DNA of 7,054 nt from DATAFT01 sp035544635. Lineage in GTDB: Bacteria; Acidobacteriota; Thermoanaerobaculia; Multivoradales; Multivoraceae. The notes beneath the pieces are model-generated. The model made no database searches. It was not told the origin of the DNA and was given only the letters and a program-made list of their open reading frames with translations. The position numbers and the translations under genes are program-made. Shown here piece after piece: positions 1 through 6,070 of the stretch. Where the stretch lies: positions 1-7,054 of the forward strand of contig DATKDQ010000145.1 of NCBI GenBank assembly GCA_035544635.1, read 5' to 3'. Every line of letters begins with the position of its first letter. Positions within the stretch are counted from its first letter, which is position 1.

Positions 1-201
1 CGCGCGCCGAGTGTTCCAATCCACGCGGGTGAGGACGACCGCGACGTCGACGTCGGAGCCTTCGTGGCTCTCGCCACGGGCGACCGAACCGAAGAGGCGA
101 AGATCGACGACGGCCGCGCCGAAGCGCTCACGCAGCTTCGCCGCGAGCTCGGAGAGCGCTCGAGCGAGCAACGGAGAGACGCGCGCGTCGGCCACGGACA
201 C
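1..201 (-). CDS. MNT-type nucleotidyltransferase domain protein, N-terminal part, cut by window edge
   Basis: Reading the minus strand from GTG at 201 gives 67 codons open to the window edge. An in-frame TAG at 211-213 bounds the start, and the only other close candidate is GTG at 195. After a short helical N-terminus (residues 10-27, rich in Leu, Ala and Arg) comes the classic minimal nucleotidyltransferase signature: strand DLRLFGS, then VARGE, then SDVDVAVV. This matches the family pattern GS-x-ARG-(about 6)-SD-x-D, with Gly38-Ser39 for the nucleotide phosphate and Asp50 and Asp52 as metal ligands. Family members of about 100-140 residues are often antitoxins paired with HEPN toxins; MntA AMPylates HepT. 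The C-terminus and any HEPN partner would lie to the left, outside the window. The catalytic motif is intact, so nothing suggests a pseudogene. The family is a firm call; the antitoxin role is inference, since stand-alone nucleotidyltransferases of other function share the motif. Confidence 0.85.
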   Translation of the reverse strand, partial: MSVADARVSPLLARALSELAAKLRERFGAAVVDLRLFGSVARGESHEGSDVDVAVVLTRVDWNTRRA

Positions 202-207
202 CGGGCG

Positions 208-216
208 ATGCTAGCA
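208..216 (-). promoter_or_regulatory. Candidate extended -10 for MNT gene, implying a leaderless mRNA
   Basis: On the minus strand the sequence reads TGCTAGCAT: a TG-n extension followed by hexamer TAGCAT, 4 of 6 matches to TATAAT including the important A2 and T6. The hexamer ends at 208 and the GTG start codon begins at 201. The usual distance to the transcription start therefore places +1 on the start codon itself. No convincing Shine-Dalgarno site precedes this GTG, which agrees with a leaderless message. No good -35 box is visible, as is common for extended -10 promoters. Confidence 0.35.
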
Positions 217-297
217 CCCGCCGAAATGAGCCAGGACTGGCAGCGCGAGAGAGCGAATGGCGCCGGAGGGGATCGGAATTTCGTCCGCCCGCCGAAA
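217..297 (+). repeat. Pair of 10-bp direct repeats (CCCGCCGAAA)
   Basis: The exact decamer CCCGCCGAAA occurs at 217-226 and again at 288-297, 71 bases apart start to start, both on the plus strand of the divergent intergenic region. The first copy lies just upstream of the candidate MNT promoter and the second just before the candidate mrpA -10. The position would suit a regulator binding site serving both genes. The repeat is short and GC-rich, so chance is a real alternative. Confidence 0.3.
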
Positions 298-320
298 AGT
301 GTGATGCAATCGCCGCCGCG

Positions 321-2612
321 ATGCTGGTCGCGGTCCTCGTCGTCTTCGCAGCGGCCGCGGCGGCTCCGTGGATCACCCGGTGGGCGGGACGGTGGGCCCG
401 CTGGATCCTGGTGCTGCCGCCCGCGGCGCTCACCGCCTACTTCGCCAGCCTCGCTCCGGCGATCGCGGCGGGCGAGGTGCTCCTCTCGGCGCGCGACTGG
501 GCTCCGGCGCTCGGTCTGCGGCTCTCGTTCCGGCTCGACGGCTGGAGCCTCCTGTTCGCGCTCCTGGTGTCGGGCTTCGGCACGCTCGTCGTCGGCTACG
601 CCGCCGAGCACCTGCGCGATCATCCTCAGCTCGGGCGGTTCCAGTCCTTCCTCCTCCTCTTCATGGCCTCGATGCTGGGGGTCGTCCTCGCCGACAACCT
701 GCTCGCGCTGTTCGTGTTCTGGGAGCTCACGAGCTTCAGCTCCTATCTCCTGATCGGCTTCGATCACGAGCAGGCCGGAGCACGCCGGGCCGCGCTCCAG
801 GCCCTCCTCGTCACCGGAGTCGGAGGCCTGGCGCTCCTCGCCGGCGCCCTGCTCCTGGGGCAGGCCGGAGGATCGCTCGAGATCACCGAGCTCCTCGTCC
901 GCGGCGAGGCGGTGCGCTCCCACTCCGCCCACGCGGCGATCGTGACGCTCGTCCTGCTCGCCGCCCTGACCAAGTCGGCGCAGTTCCCGTTTCACTTCTG
1001 GCTGCCCGACGCGATGGCGGCGCCGACCGCCGCGAGCGCCTACCTGCACTCCGCGACCATGGTGAAGGCCGGCATCTACCTGATCGCGCGCTTGCACCCG
1101 GTTCTCGGCGGCGAGGGCGCCTGGCAGGCGGTCGTGGTCGCTGGTGGCGCCGTGACCCTCTTCGCGGGCGCCTGGCTGGCGGTGGCCCAGACCTATATGA
1201 AGCGTCTGCTCGCGTACTCGACGGTCGCCGCGCTGGGCGCGATCACGCTGCTCATCGGGATGGGATCCGAGGCGGCCGTGAAGGCCGGCGTCGTCTTCCT
1301 GGTGGCGCACGCCGGATACAAGGGCGCGCTGTTCCTGGTCGCCGGCGCCCTCGAACAGGCAACCGGGGAGAAGGACGCGACGCGGCTCTCCGGCCTCGCC
1401 CGGGCGATGCCGTGGACCGCGGCCGCCGCCGCCATCGCCGCGCTCTCGATGGCCGGTGTGCCGCCGCTCCTGGGCTACCTGGCCAAGGAGTCGCTCCTGG
1501 GTGCGGTGCTCGCCGGCCCGCGCCCGTCGTGGGGAGCTGCGCTCGTCGTGCTGGCGAGCATGGCGCTGGTCGGGGTCGCTCTGGTCGCCGGCATCGGACC
1601 GTTCCTCGGTCGATCTGCCCCGCAGCGACGCGAGGTGTCGCCGTGGCTGTGGGCGCCGCCGCTTCTCCTCGCCCTGCTCAGCGTCGGCGGAGGGCTCTTT
1701 CCGGGAGCGCTGTCGTCGAGCCTCCTCTCGGCGGCGGCGGGAGCGGTCCTGGGGAGGCCGGTGGCCATCGAGCTCGCCCACTGGCACGGTCTCGACGCCG
1801 CGCTGGGCCTGAGCGTGCTGTCTCTGGGCGGGGGTGCCCTGCTGTGGGCGGGGCACGGCCGCGTCCTTCAGGCGGCCGGCCGGCTGCGACCGCTCGCTCG
1901 CCTGGGGCCGGCCCGAGCCTACGGCGCCACCCTCATCGCGCTCGACCGCGCCGCCCGCTGGCAGACACGGCTCCTGCAGAGCGGCTACCTGCGCCGCTAC
2001 ATCGTCATCGTGGTGGCCTCGACGGTCGGCACGGCGGGATACGCGCTCCTCACCCGGGGCGACCCGAGCACGCCGCTCCACTGGACCGGCGCCCGCGCCC
2101 ACGAGCTGGCGGTCGCGATCCTCATCGTCGCCGCGACGGCGATGGCGGCGCTGAGCTCCTCGCGGCTGGCGGCGGTGGCGGCGATGGGCGCGGTCGGCTA
2201 CGGGCTCGCGCTGCTCTTCGTCTTCTTCAGCGCTCCTGATCTGGCGATGACCCAGATCGTCGTGGAGACCCTCACCGTTGTCCTCTTCGTGCTCGCCTTC
2301 CATCATCTCCCCAGGTTCTCGGACCGGTCCACGACCGCCGACCGCCTCCGCGACGCCGTGGTGGCGGGCGCGGCGGGCCTGCTGCTCACGACGCTGGTGC
2401 TGCTCGCGACGAGGTCGCGTCTCCATGCCCGGATCTCGGAGTACTACCTCGAGAACAGCGCGGTGGCGGCGCACGGCCGCAACGTCGTGAACGTGATCCT
2501 GGTCGACTTCCGGAGCCTCGACACGCTGGGGGAGATCGTCGTCCTCGCCACCGCGGCCGTCGGCGCCTATGCGCTGCTGAAGCTCCGCTCGGCTCGACCG
2601 GAGGGATCATGA
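321..2612 (+). CDS. mrpA: Na+/H+ antiporter subunit MrpA
   Basis: MrpA is the largest subunit of the Mrp cation/proton antiporter in the cytoplasmic membrane. It is related to NuoL of complex I. The 763 residues are almost entirely hydrophobic helices. The N-terminal two thirds is the Proton_antipo_N/M core: Glu135 in FVFWELTSFSSYLLIGFDHE, Lys218 in TKSAQFPFHFWLPDAM, Lys249 in SATMVKAGIYL, Lys294 in YMKRLLAYSTVAALG, His330 and Lys334 in VAHAGYKGALFLVAG, and Lys389 in PPLLGYLAKESLL. These are the expected buried charges of the proton path. The C-terminal part (about 600-760) is the MrpA-specific DUF4040/MrpB-like extension, with Asp640 and Glu649 in APDLAMTQIVVE and the end motif VILVDFRSLDTLGE (Asp734, Glu738). 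Length is slightly below the roughly 800 residues of Bacillus MrpA; MrpB is not fused. The ATG at 321 gives the N-terminus usual for the family but has no Shine-Dalgarno site, so translation may start on a near-leaderless message. The stop overlaps the mrpB start by 4 nt. Confidence 0.97.
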   Translation: MLVAVLVVFAAAAAAPWITRWAGRWARWILVLPPAALTAYFASLAPAIAAGEVLLSARDWAPALGLRLSFRLDGWSLLFALLVSGFGTLVVGYAAEHLRDHPQLGRFQSFLLLFMASMLGVVLADNLLALFVFWELTSFSSYLLIGFDHEQAGARRAALQALLVTGVGGLALLAGALLLGQAGGSLEITELLVRGEAVRSHSAHAAIVTLVLLAALTKSAQFPFHFWLPDAMAAPTAASAYLHSATMVKAGIYLIARLHPVLGGEGAWQAVVVAGGAVTLFAGAWLAVAQTYMKRLLAYSTVAALGAITLLIGMGSEAAVKAGVVFLVAHAGYKGALFLVAGALEQATGEKDATRLSGLARAMPWTAAAAAIAALSMAGVPPLLGYLAKESLLGAVLAGPRPSWGAALVVLASMALVGVALVAGIGPFLGRSAPQRREVSPWLWAPPLLLALLSVGGGLFPGALSSSLLSAAAGAVLGRPVAIELAHWHGLDAALGLSVLSLGGGALLWAGHGRVLQAAGRLRPLARLGPARAYGATLIALDRAARWQTRLLQSGYLRRYIVIVVASTVGTAGYALLTRGDPSTPLHWTGARAHELAVAILIVAATAMAALSSSRLAAVAAMGAVGYGLALLFVFFSAPDLAMTQIVVETLTVVLFVLAFHHLPRFSDRSTTADRLRDAVVAGAAGLLLTTLVLLATRSRLHARISEYYLENSAVAAHGRNVVNVILVDFRSLDTLGEIVVLATAAVGAYALLKLRSARPEGS
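2600..2605 (+). promoter_or_regulatory. Ribosome binding site of mrpB
   Basis: GGAGGG lies inside the end of mrpA and only 3 bases before the mrpB ATG. That spacing is short, but together with the ATGA overlap it favours re-initiation by ribosomes finishing mrpA. Confidence 0.6.
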
Positions 2613-3025
2613 CCTCGTTGATCCTGCGCACCACGACCCGCTTCGTGCACCCGCTCCTGGTGCTGTTCTCGCTGTTCCTCCTGTGGCGGGGTCACCACGA
2701 GCCGGGCGGCGGGTTCGTCGCCGGGCTGGTGGCGGCCACGGCGGCCACGCTGTTCGCGCTCGCCTACGGACCGGCCGAGGCCGCGCGCAGCCTCTGGGTC
2801 GAGCCGCAGACGCTGCTCGGCGCCGGGCTCTTCGCCGCGGCTGCGAGCGGGATGTGGCCGCTCGTCCGCGGCGAGCCCTACCTGACGGCGCGCTGGCTCG
2901 AGGTCAACGTACCGGGGCTCGGGGCGCTCGACCTCGGCACGCCCCTCCTGTTCGACGTCGGCGTCTACCTGGTGGTGCTCGGCGCCGTCGCTCGCATCGT
3001 GCTTGCCCTGGTAGAGGAGGAGTGA
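2609..3025 (+). CDS. mrpB: Na+/H+ antiporter subunit MrpB
   Basis: This is a small membrane subunit of the Mrp complex (MnhB family) that packs against the C-terminal part of MrpA and is needed for the assembled antiporter. At 138 residues it has the usual stand-alone length. The N-terminus SLILRTTTRFVHPLLVLFSL leads into the family signature RGHHEPGGGFVAGL at residues 27-40. A second amphipathic segment (about 84-108) is followed by the last helix carrying Asp116 in LLFDVGVYLVVLG, ending in a charged VEEE tail. About four transmembrane helices are visible. The start is fixed by the ATGA overlap with mrpA and the family-typical first residues. One base separates its stop from the GTG of mrpC. 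Confidence 0.97.
   Translation: MTSLILRTTTRFVHPLLVLFSLFLLWRGHHEPGGGFVAGLVAATAATLFALAYGPAEAARSLWVEPQTLLGAGLFAAAASGMWPLVRGEPYLTARWLEVNVPGLGALDLGTPLLFDVGVYLVVLGAVARIVLALVEEE
3015..3020 (+). promoter_or_regulatory. Ribosome binding site that fixes the GTG start of mrpC
   Basis: AGGAGG sits 6 bases before GTG 3027, inside the last codons of mrpB. It is the strongest Shine-Dalgarno site seen in the operon and supports the GTG rather than any internal ATG (the next is in LYLMM, too late to keep helix 1). Confidence 0.8.
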
Positions 3026-3026
3026 G

Positions 3027-3374
3027 GTGGAGGCGGTGCTGGCGATCGTGATCGGCGTCCTCTACGCCGGCGGTCTCTACCTCATGATGCGCCGCAGCGC
3101 GGTGAAGCTCCTGATCGGCCTCGCGCTCCTGAGCCACGCCGCCAACCTCCTCATCTTCACCAGCGCCGGCCTCACCCGGGCGAGCCCGCCGCTCGTGCCC
3201 GAGGGCCTCGGGGCCCCTCCAGGGCCGGCCGCGGATCCGCTGCCGCAGGCGCTGATCCTCACCGCGATCGTGATCGGCTTCTCGGTGGTCGCCTTTGCGC
3301 TCGTCCTCTTCTACCGCGCCTATCAGGAGGTCGGAACCGACGACCTCGACGAGATGAGGACCACCGACACGTGA
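3027..3374 (+). CDS. mrpC: Na+/H+ antiporter subunit MrpC (NuoK-like)
   Basis: MrpC is the NuoK homologue of the Mrp antiporter, a three-helix membrane subunit that joins the MrpA side to the MrpD side. The 115-residue length is typical. Helix 1 (about 3-20) is followed by KLLIGLALLSHAANLLIF (helix 2). A periplasmic Pro/Gly-rich loop (about 50-68) leads to the diagnostic DPLPQALILTAIVIGFSV segment, then helix 3 and a short acidic cytoplasmic tail. Translation starts at GTG with a strong Shine-Dalgarno site inside mrpB. The stop overlaps mrpD by 4 nt (GTGA). Confidence 0.97.
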   Translation: MEAVLAIVIGVLYAGGLYLMMRRSAVKLLIGLALLSHAANLLIFTSAGLTRASPPLVPEGLGAPPGPAADPLPQALILTAIVIGFSVVAFALVLFYRAYQEVGTDDLDEMRTTDT

Positions 3375-4864
3375 ACGCGCTCTTGGTCCTGCCCCTCGTC
3401 GTCCCGCTGCTGACCGCGATCGCGGCGTTCCTCGCCGGGCGCTCGCTGCGCCTCCAGCGCGCGCTCGGCGTGGCGGGCGCCGCCGCCCATCTCGGCGCGG
3501 CGCTGGCGCTGCTCGCCGTGGTGATCGAGCGCGGCATCCTGGTGAGCACCATCGGCGGCTGGCCCGCCCCGTTCGGGATCACACTGGTGGCGGACCTCTT
3601 GAGCGCGATCATGGTCGCGGTGGCCGCGCTCATCGGCTGCGCCGTCTCGGTGTACGCGGTGGCCACCCTCGACGAGCGGCGCGAGGCCTTCGGCTTCTAC
3701 GCGCTCTTCCACGTGCTCCTCCTCGGCGTGTGCGGGGCGTTCTTGAGCGGCGACGTCTTCAACTTCTACGTCTGGTTCGAGGTCATGCTGATCGCCTCCT
3801 TCGTGCTGTTGTCGCTGGGGGGTGAGCGCCCGCAGCTCGAAGGCGCGATCAAGTACGTCACCCTCAACCTGCTGTCGTCGTCGCTGTTCCTGACGGCGGT
3901 GGGGATCCTCTACGGCAAGATGGGCACTTTGTCCTTCGCCGACCTGGCGCGCAAGCTGGGCGACCTCCACGAGCCGGAGCTCACCCTCACGCTCGCCGTG
4001 CTCTTCCTGGCCGCGTTCGGCATCAAGGCCGCCGTGTTTCCGCTCTTCTTCTGGCTGCCGGCGTCCTACCACACGCCGCCGGTGGCGGTCTCGGCCATCC
4101 TGTCGGGCCTCCTCACCAAGGTCGGCGTCTACGCGCTGCTGCGCGTGTTCACGCTCCTGTTCCTCCAGGATGTCGGCTTCACGCACCGGCTGATCCTGGT
4201 GATCGCCGCTCTCACCATGGTCACGGGCGTTCTCGGCGCGGCGTGTCAGGGTGAGCTCCGGCGCATCCTGGCGTTTCACATCGTCAGCCAGATCGGCTAC
4301 ATGATCATGGGTCTCGGCCTCTTCTCCCGCCTGGCACTGGCCGGCTCGGTCTTCTACCTGGTTCACCACATCCTGGTGAAGACGAACCTGTTCCTGATCA
4401 GTGGGCTCGCCCACCGCTACGGCGGCAGCTTCGAGCTGGCGCGGCTCGGCGGGCTCTACCGCGCTCGCCCGTTCCTCGCCGCGCTCTTCCTGGTGCCCGC
4501 GATGTCCCTGGCGGGCGTGCCCCCGCTGTCGGGGTTCGCAGCGAAGCTCGCGCTGGTTCGGGCGGGGCTCGAGCTCGAGAGCCACCTCGTGGTCGCCACC
4601 GCGCTTGCCGTGAGCCTGTTGACGCTGTTCTCGATGACCAAGATCTGGGCGGAGGCGTTCTGGGCTCCGGCCTGCGAGCAGGAGCCGGCCTCCGCCGATC
4701 CTCGCGCCACGCGGCTCGCCATGGTGCCGGCAGTCGGGCTGGCGCTTCTGACCATCCTCCTCGGCCTCGCGCCGCAGCCTCTCCTCGACCTCGCGCTGGC
4801 GGCCGCCGACCAGCTCCTCGACCCTGAGGTCTATGCTCGGGCCGTGCTCGGAGAGGCGCGGTGA
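3371..4864 (+). CDS. mrpD: Na+/H+ antiporter subunit MrpD
   Basis: MrpD is the second large proton-channel subunit, related to NuoM/NuoN, with about 14 transmembrane helices in 497 residues, the normal length. Buried charges are all present: Glu137 in VFNFYVWFEVMLIASF, Lys219 in FGIKAAVFPLFFWLP, Lys250 in LLTKVGVYALLR, the HHILVKTN segment with His332, His333 and Lys337, and Lys392 in PPLSGFAAKLALVRAG. Glu137 and Lys219 coincide in number with residues I recall as essential in Bacillus MrpD, so the N-terminus and spacing are unlikely to be misassigned. The FFWLPASYHTPP motif distinguishes MrpD from MrpA. It starts with GTG in a GTGA overlap with mrpC; a weak GAGGA lies 10 bases upstream, so coupling from mrpC probably matters. 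It ends in a GTGA overlap with mrpE. Confidence 0.97.
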   Translation: MNALLVLPLVVPLLTAIAAFLAGRSLRLQRALGVAGAAAHLGAALALLAVVIERGILVSTIGGWPAPFGITLVADLLSAIMVAVAALIGCAVSVYAVATLDERREAFGFYALFHVLLLGVCGAFLSGDVFNFYVWFEVMLIASFVLLSLGGERPQLEGAIKYVTLNLLSSSLFLTAVGILYGKMGTLSFADLARKLGDLHEPELTLTLAVLFLAAFGIKAAVFPLFFWLPASYHTPPVAVSAILSGLLTKVGVYALLRVFTLLFLQDVGFTHRLILVIAALTMVTGVLGAACQGELRRILAFHIVSQIGYMIMGLGLFSRLALAGSVFYLVHHILVKTNLFLISGLAHRYGGSFELARLGGLYRARPFLAALFLVPAMSLAGVPPLSGFAAKLALVRAGLELESHLVVATALAVSLLTLFSMTKIWAEAFWAPACEQEPASADPRATRLAMVPAVGLALLTILLGLAPQPLLDLALAAADQLLDPEVYARAVLGEAR

Positions 4865-5334
4865 GAGGGCTGCTCGGCAACCTCCTCCTGGCTCTGGTGT
4901 GGGCCGCCTGGACCGGCGAGATGTCCGCCGCCAACATCGCGGCGGGCCTGGTGGTGGGGTTCGTCGTGCTGGTCGCGGGCCACGCCACCCTCGGCACCGC
5001 GCCCTACGGGCTGCGTGCCCGCCGCCTGGTGGTCTTTGCGTTCTTCTTCCTGCGCGAGCTCGTGGCCGCCAATCTCAAGGTCGCCTACGACGTGATCACT
5101 CCGCGCCACCGGATGCGGCCCGGCGTGATCGCGATTCCGATCGACGCCGACACCGACGAGGAGATCACGCTGCTCGCGAACCTCATCACCCTGACGCCGG
5201 GGACGGTGAGTCTCGACGTCGCGGCCGATCGCAGCGTGCTCTACGTCCACGCCATGTACATCGACGATCCGGCGGCGCTGCGCAGTCAGATCAAGAACCG
5301 GCTCGAGCGCCGCCTGCTGGAGCTGCTGCGATGA
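4861..5334 (+). CDS. mrpE: Na+/H+ antiporter subunit MrpE
   Basis: MrpE is a small subunit with two N-terminal membrane helices (about 4-20 and 24-41) and a cytoplasmic C-terminal domain. The MnhE family signature is clear: FFFLRELVAANLKVAYDVI at 61-79, RPGVIAIPID, then ITLLANLITLTPGTVSLDV with Leu-Thr-Pro-Gly-Thr at 111-115, and SVLYVHAM followed by a charged C-terminal helix. At 157 residues it is of family length. The GTG start overlaps the mrpD stop (GTGA) and has GGAGAGG at 4850-4856, 4 bases upstream. The stop overlaps the mrpF start. Confidence 0.96.
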   Translation: MRGLLGNLLLALVWAAWTGEMSAANIAAGLVVGFVVLVAGHATLGTAPYGLRARRLVVFAFFFLRELVAANLKVAYDVITPRHRMRPGVIAIPIDADTDEEITLLANLITLTPGTVSLDVAADRSVLYVHAMYIDDPAALRSQIKNRLERRLLELLR

Positions 5335-5618
5335 GCTGGATGCTGCTCGATCCGCCCATCTTCGCCAGCCGCGTCGCGCTCCTGGTGCTCGCCGCGGGGA
5401 TGCTGCTGGCGTTCGTGCGGCTCGCGCGCGGGCCCAGCCTCCCCGACCGCGTGGTGGCGCTCGATCTGGTCGCGACGCACCTGGTCGGCGCCATCGCCGC
5501 CTACTCGATCCTGACCGGCGAGCCGATGCTGCTGCGCTCGGCGATCGTCCTCGCGCTGCTCACGTTTCTCGGCACGGTGGCGTTCGCGCGGTACCTCGAG
5601 CGGAGGCAGCGGCCGTGA
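5331..5618 (+). CDS. mrpF: Na+/H+ antiporter subunit MrpF
   Basis: MrpF is a 95-residue, three-helix membrane subunit of the Mrp complex. The reading frame is open far upstream (to about 4833) and would give an artificial 261-residue product. The true start is the ATG at 5331, shown by the ATGA overlap with mrpE, GGAG at 5319-5322 eight bases upstream, and the family-typical N-terminus. The signature RGPSLPDRVVALDLVATH carries Asp39 and Asp45, the acidic pair expected in MrpF. It is followed by ILTGEPMLLRSAIVLALLTF and the last helix FLGTVAFARYLE. An alternative ATG at codon 4 would change little. The stop overlaps the mrpG GTG by 4 nt. Confidence 0.95.
   Translation: MSWMLLDPPIFASRVALLVLAAGMLLAFVRLARGPSLPDRVVALDLVATHLVGAIAAYSILTGEPMLLRSAIVLALLTFLGTVAFARYLERRQRP
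5602..5606 (+). promoter_or_regulatory. Ribosome binding site that fixes the GTG start of mrpG
   Basis: GGAGG lies 8 bases before GTG 5615, within the last codons of mrpF. It supports the GTG in the GTGA overlap over the internal ATG at codon 17, which would remove most of helix 1. Confidence 0.75.
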
Positions 5619-6070
5619 CCGGGCTCCTGAGCGCGATTCTGCTCGTGGTGGGGGCGGTGTTCATGCTGCTGGCCGCGGTGGGCGTGATCCGCTTCCCCGA
5701 TCTCTTCACGCGCATGCACGCGGCGACCAAGGTCTCCACGCTGGGAGCGAGCAGCATGCTGCTGGCGGTTGCCGTGCACTTCGGCAGCCTCGGGGTTGCG
5801 GTCCAGGCCCTGCTGGTCGTCCTCTTCTTCTTTCTCACCGCGCCGGTCGCGGCCCATATGATCGGCCGCGCGGCCTACTTCGTGGGCGTGCCGTTGTGGC
5901 AGGGATCGGTGCGCGACGACCTGCGCGGCCGCTACGATCCGCGAAGCCATGTGCTGGGCTCGGGCGCTGTGCCCGAGGGCGCCCCGGCGTGGCCTCGCGA
6001 CGACGATGAGAGCCGTCGTTCGGGCGGGTCGTCCACTCCTGGATCGACGAGCGGGAGGGAGCGGCAGTGA
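5615..6070 (+). CDS. mrpG: Na+/H+ antiporter subunit MrpG with hydrophilic C-terminal extension
   Basis: MrpG is the last Mrp subunit, with three helices (about 4-25, 44-60 and 62-86). The MnhG signature is complete: GVIRFPDLFTRMHAATKVST at 23-42, with Pro28, Asp29, His35 and Lys39, and LFFFLTAPVAAHMIGRAAY at 70-88. Most MrpG proteins I know stop at roughly 110-125 residues; this one has 151. The segment from about 97 to 151 is hydrophilic and rich in Arg, Asp, Gly, Ser and Pro (RDDLRGRYDPRSH, then WPRDDDESRR, then SGGSSTPGSTSGRERQ). It looks disordered and lies on the cytoplasmic side or end of the complex, just before the usp gene. Start is GTG with a good Shine-Dalgarno site. The stop overlaps the usp GTG by 4 nt. 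The subunit call is firm; any role of the tail is unknown. Confidence 0.95.
   Translation: MTGLLSAILLVVGAVFMLLAAVGVIRFPDLFTRMHAATKVSTLGASSMLLAVAVHFGSLGVAVQALLVVLFFFLTAPVAAHMIGRAAYFVGVPLWQGSVRDDLRGRYDPRSHVLGSGAVPEGAPAWPRDDDESRRSGGSSTPGSTSGRERQ
5959..5977 (+). other. GC-rich hairpin within the 3' end of mrpG
   Basis: CTCGGGC at 5959-5965 pairs perfectly with GCCCGAG at 5971-5977 around a 5-base loop (GCTGT). The stem is seven base pairs, six of them G-C. It lies in the non-conserved tail of mrpG, about 90 bases before the usp start codon. No T-run follows, so it is not an intrinsic terminator. It could slow degradation or act as a processing point, or be a by-product of GC-rich coding sequence. 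Confidence 0.4.
6053..6061 (+). promoter_or_regulatory. Ribosome binding site that fixes the GTG start of the usp gene
   Basis: GGGAGGGAG contains GGAGG at 6054-6058, 8 bases before GTG 6067. It is well placed for that codon, and no in-frame ATG lies nearby, so the 4-nt overlap with mrpG is probably real. Confidence 0.75.

Larger units (their letters stand above)
202..320. promoter_or_regulatory. Divergent intergenic region between MNT gene and mrpA
   Basis: This 119-base gap separates two divergently oriented genes and must carry the promoters for both unless transcription enters from outside. It is slightly less GC-rich than the flanking genes in places (aatttcg near 277-283, gaaaagtgtgatgcaat at 294-310). 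No clear -35/-10 pair with consensus spacing was found. The best elements are an extended -10-like TGCTAGCAT for the MNT gene (listed separately) and TGATGCAAT at 302-310 for mrpA, which would put the transcript start only a few bases before the mrpA ATG. GGAGGGG at 265-271 resembles a Shine-Dalgarno site, but no start codon lies at a usable distance from it. Confidence 0.45.

Noticed and set aside
265..271. GGAGGGG as Shine-Dalgarno site for mrpA or a small gene
   Set aside because: It is about 50 bases from the mrpA ATG and no ATG, GTG or TTG follows at 4-12 bases.
64..753. Plus-strand reading frame starting at 64 across the intergenic region into mrpA
   Set aside because: It covers the MNT gene on the opposite strand and mrpA in another frame, and its Ser/Arg-rich product has no recognisable domain.
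368..2239. Plus-strand reading frame (623 codons) overlapping mrpA in another frame
   Set aside because: The product is Arg/Pro/Gly/Ala-rich low complexity, a typical frame shadow, and mrpA in frame with 321 carries all conserved motifs.
3323..4585. Long minus-strand reading frame (420 codons) antisense to mrpC/mrpD
   Set aside because: Its translation is dominated by Glu, Arg, Gln, His and Asp without recognisable domains, and it is the complement of a firmly identified gene. Long antisense frames are expected in high-GC DNA with strong third-position bias.
4833..5330. Upstream extension of the mrpF frame, giving a 261-residue protein
   Set aside because: The extra N-terminal part is Arg/Gly-rich, covers mrpE in a different frame and has no family similarity. 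The ATG at 5331 with its Shine-Dalgarno site gives a normal MrpF.
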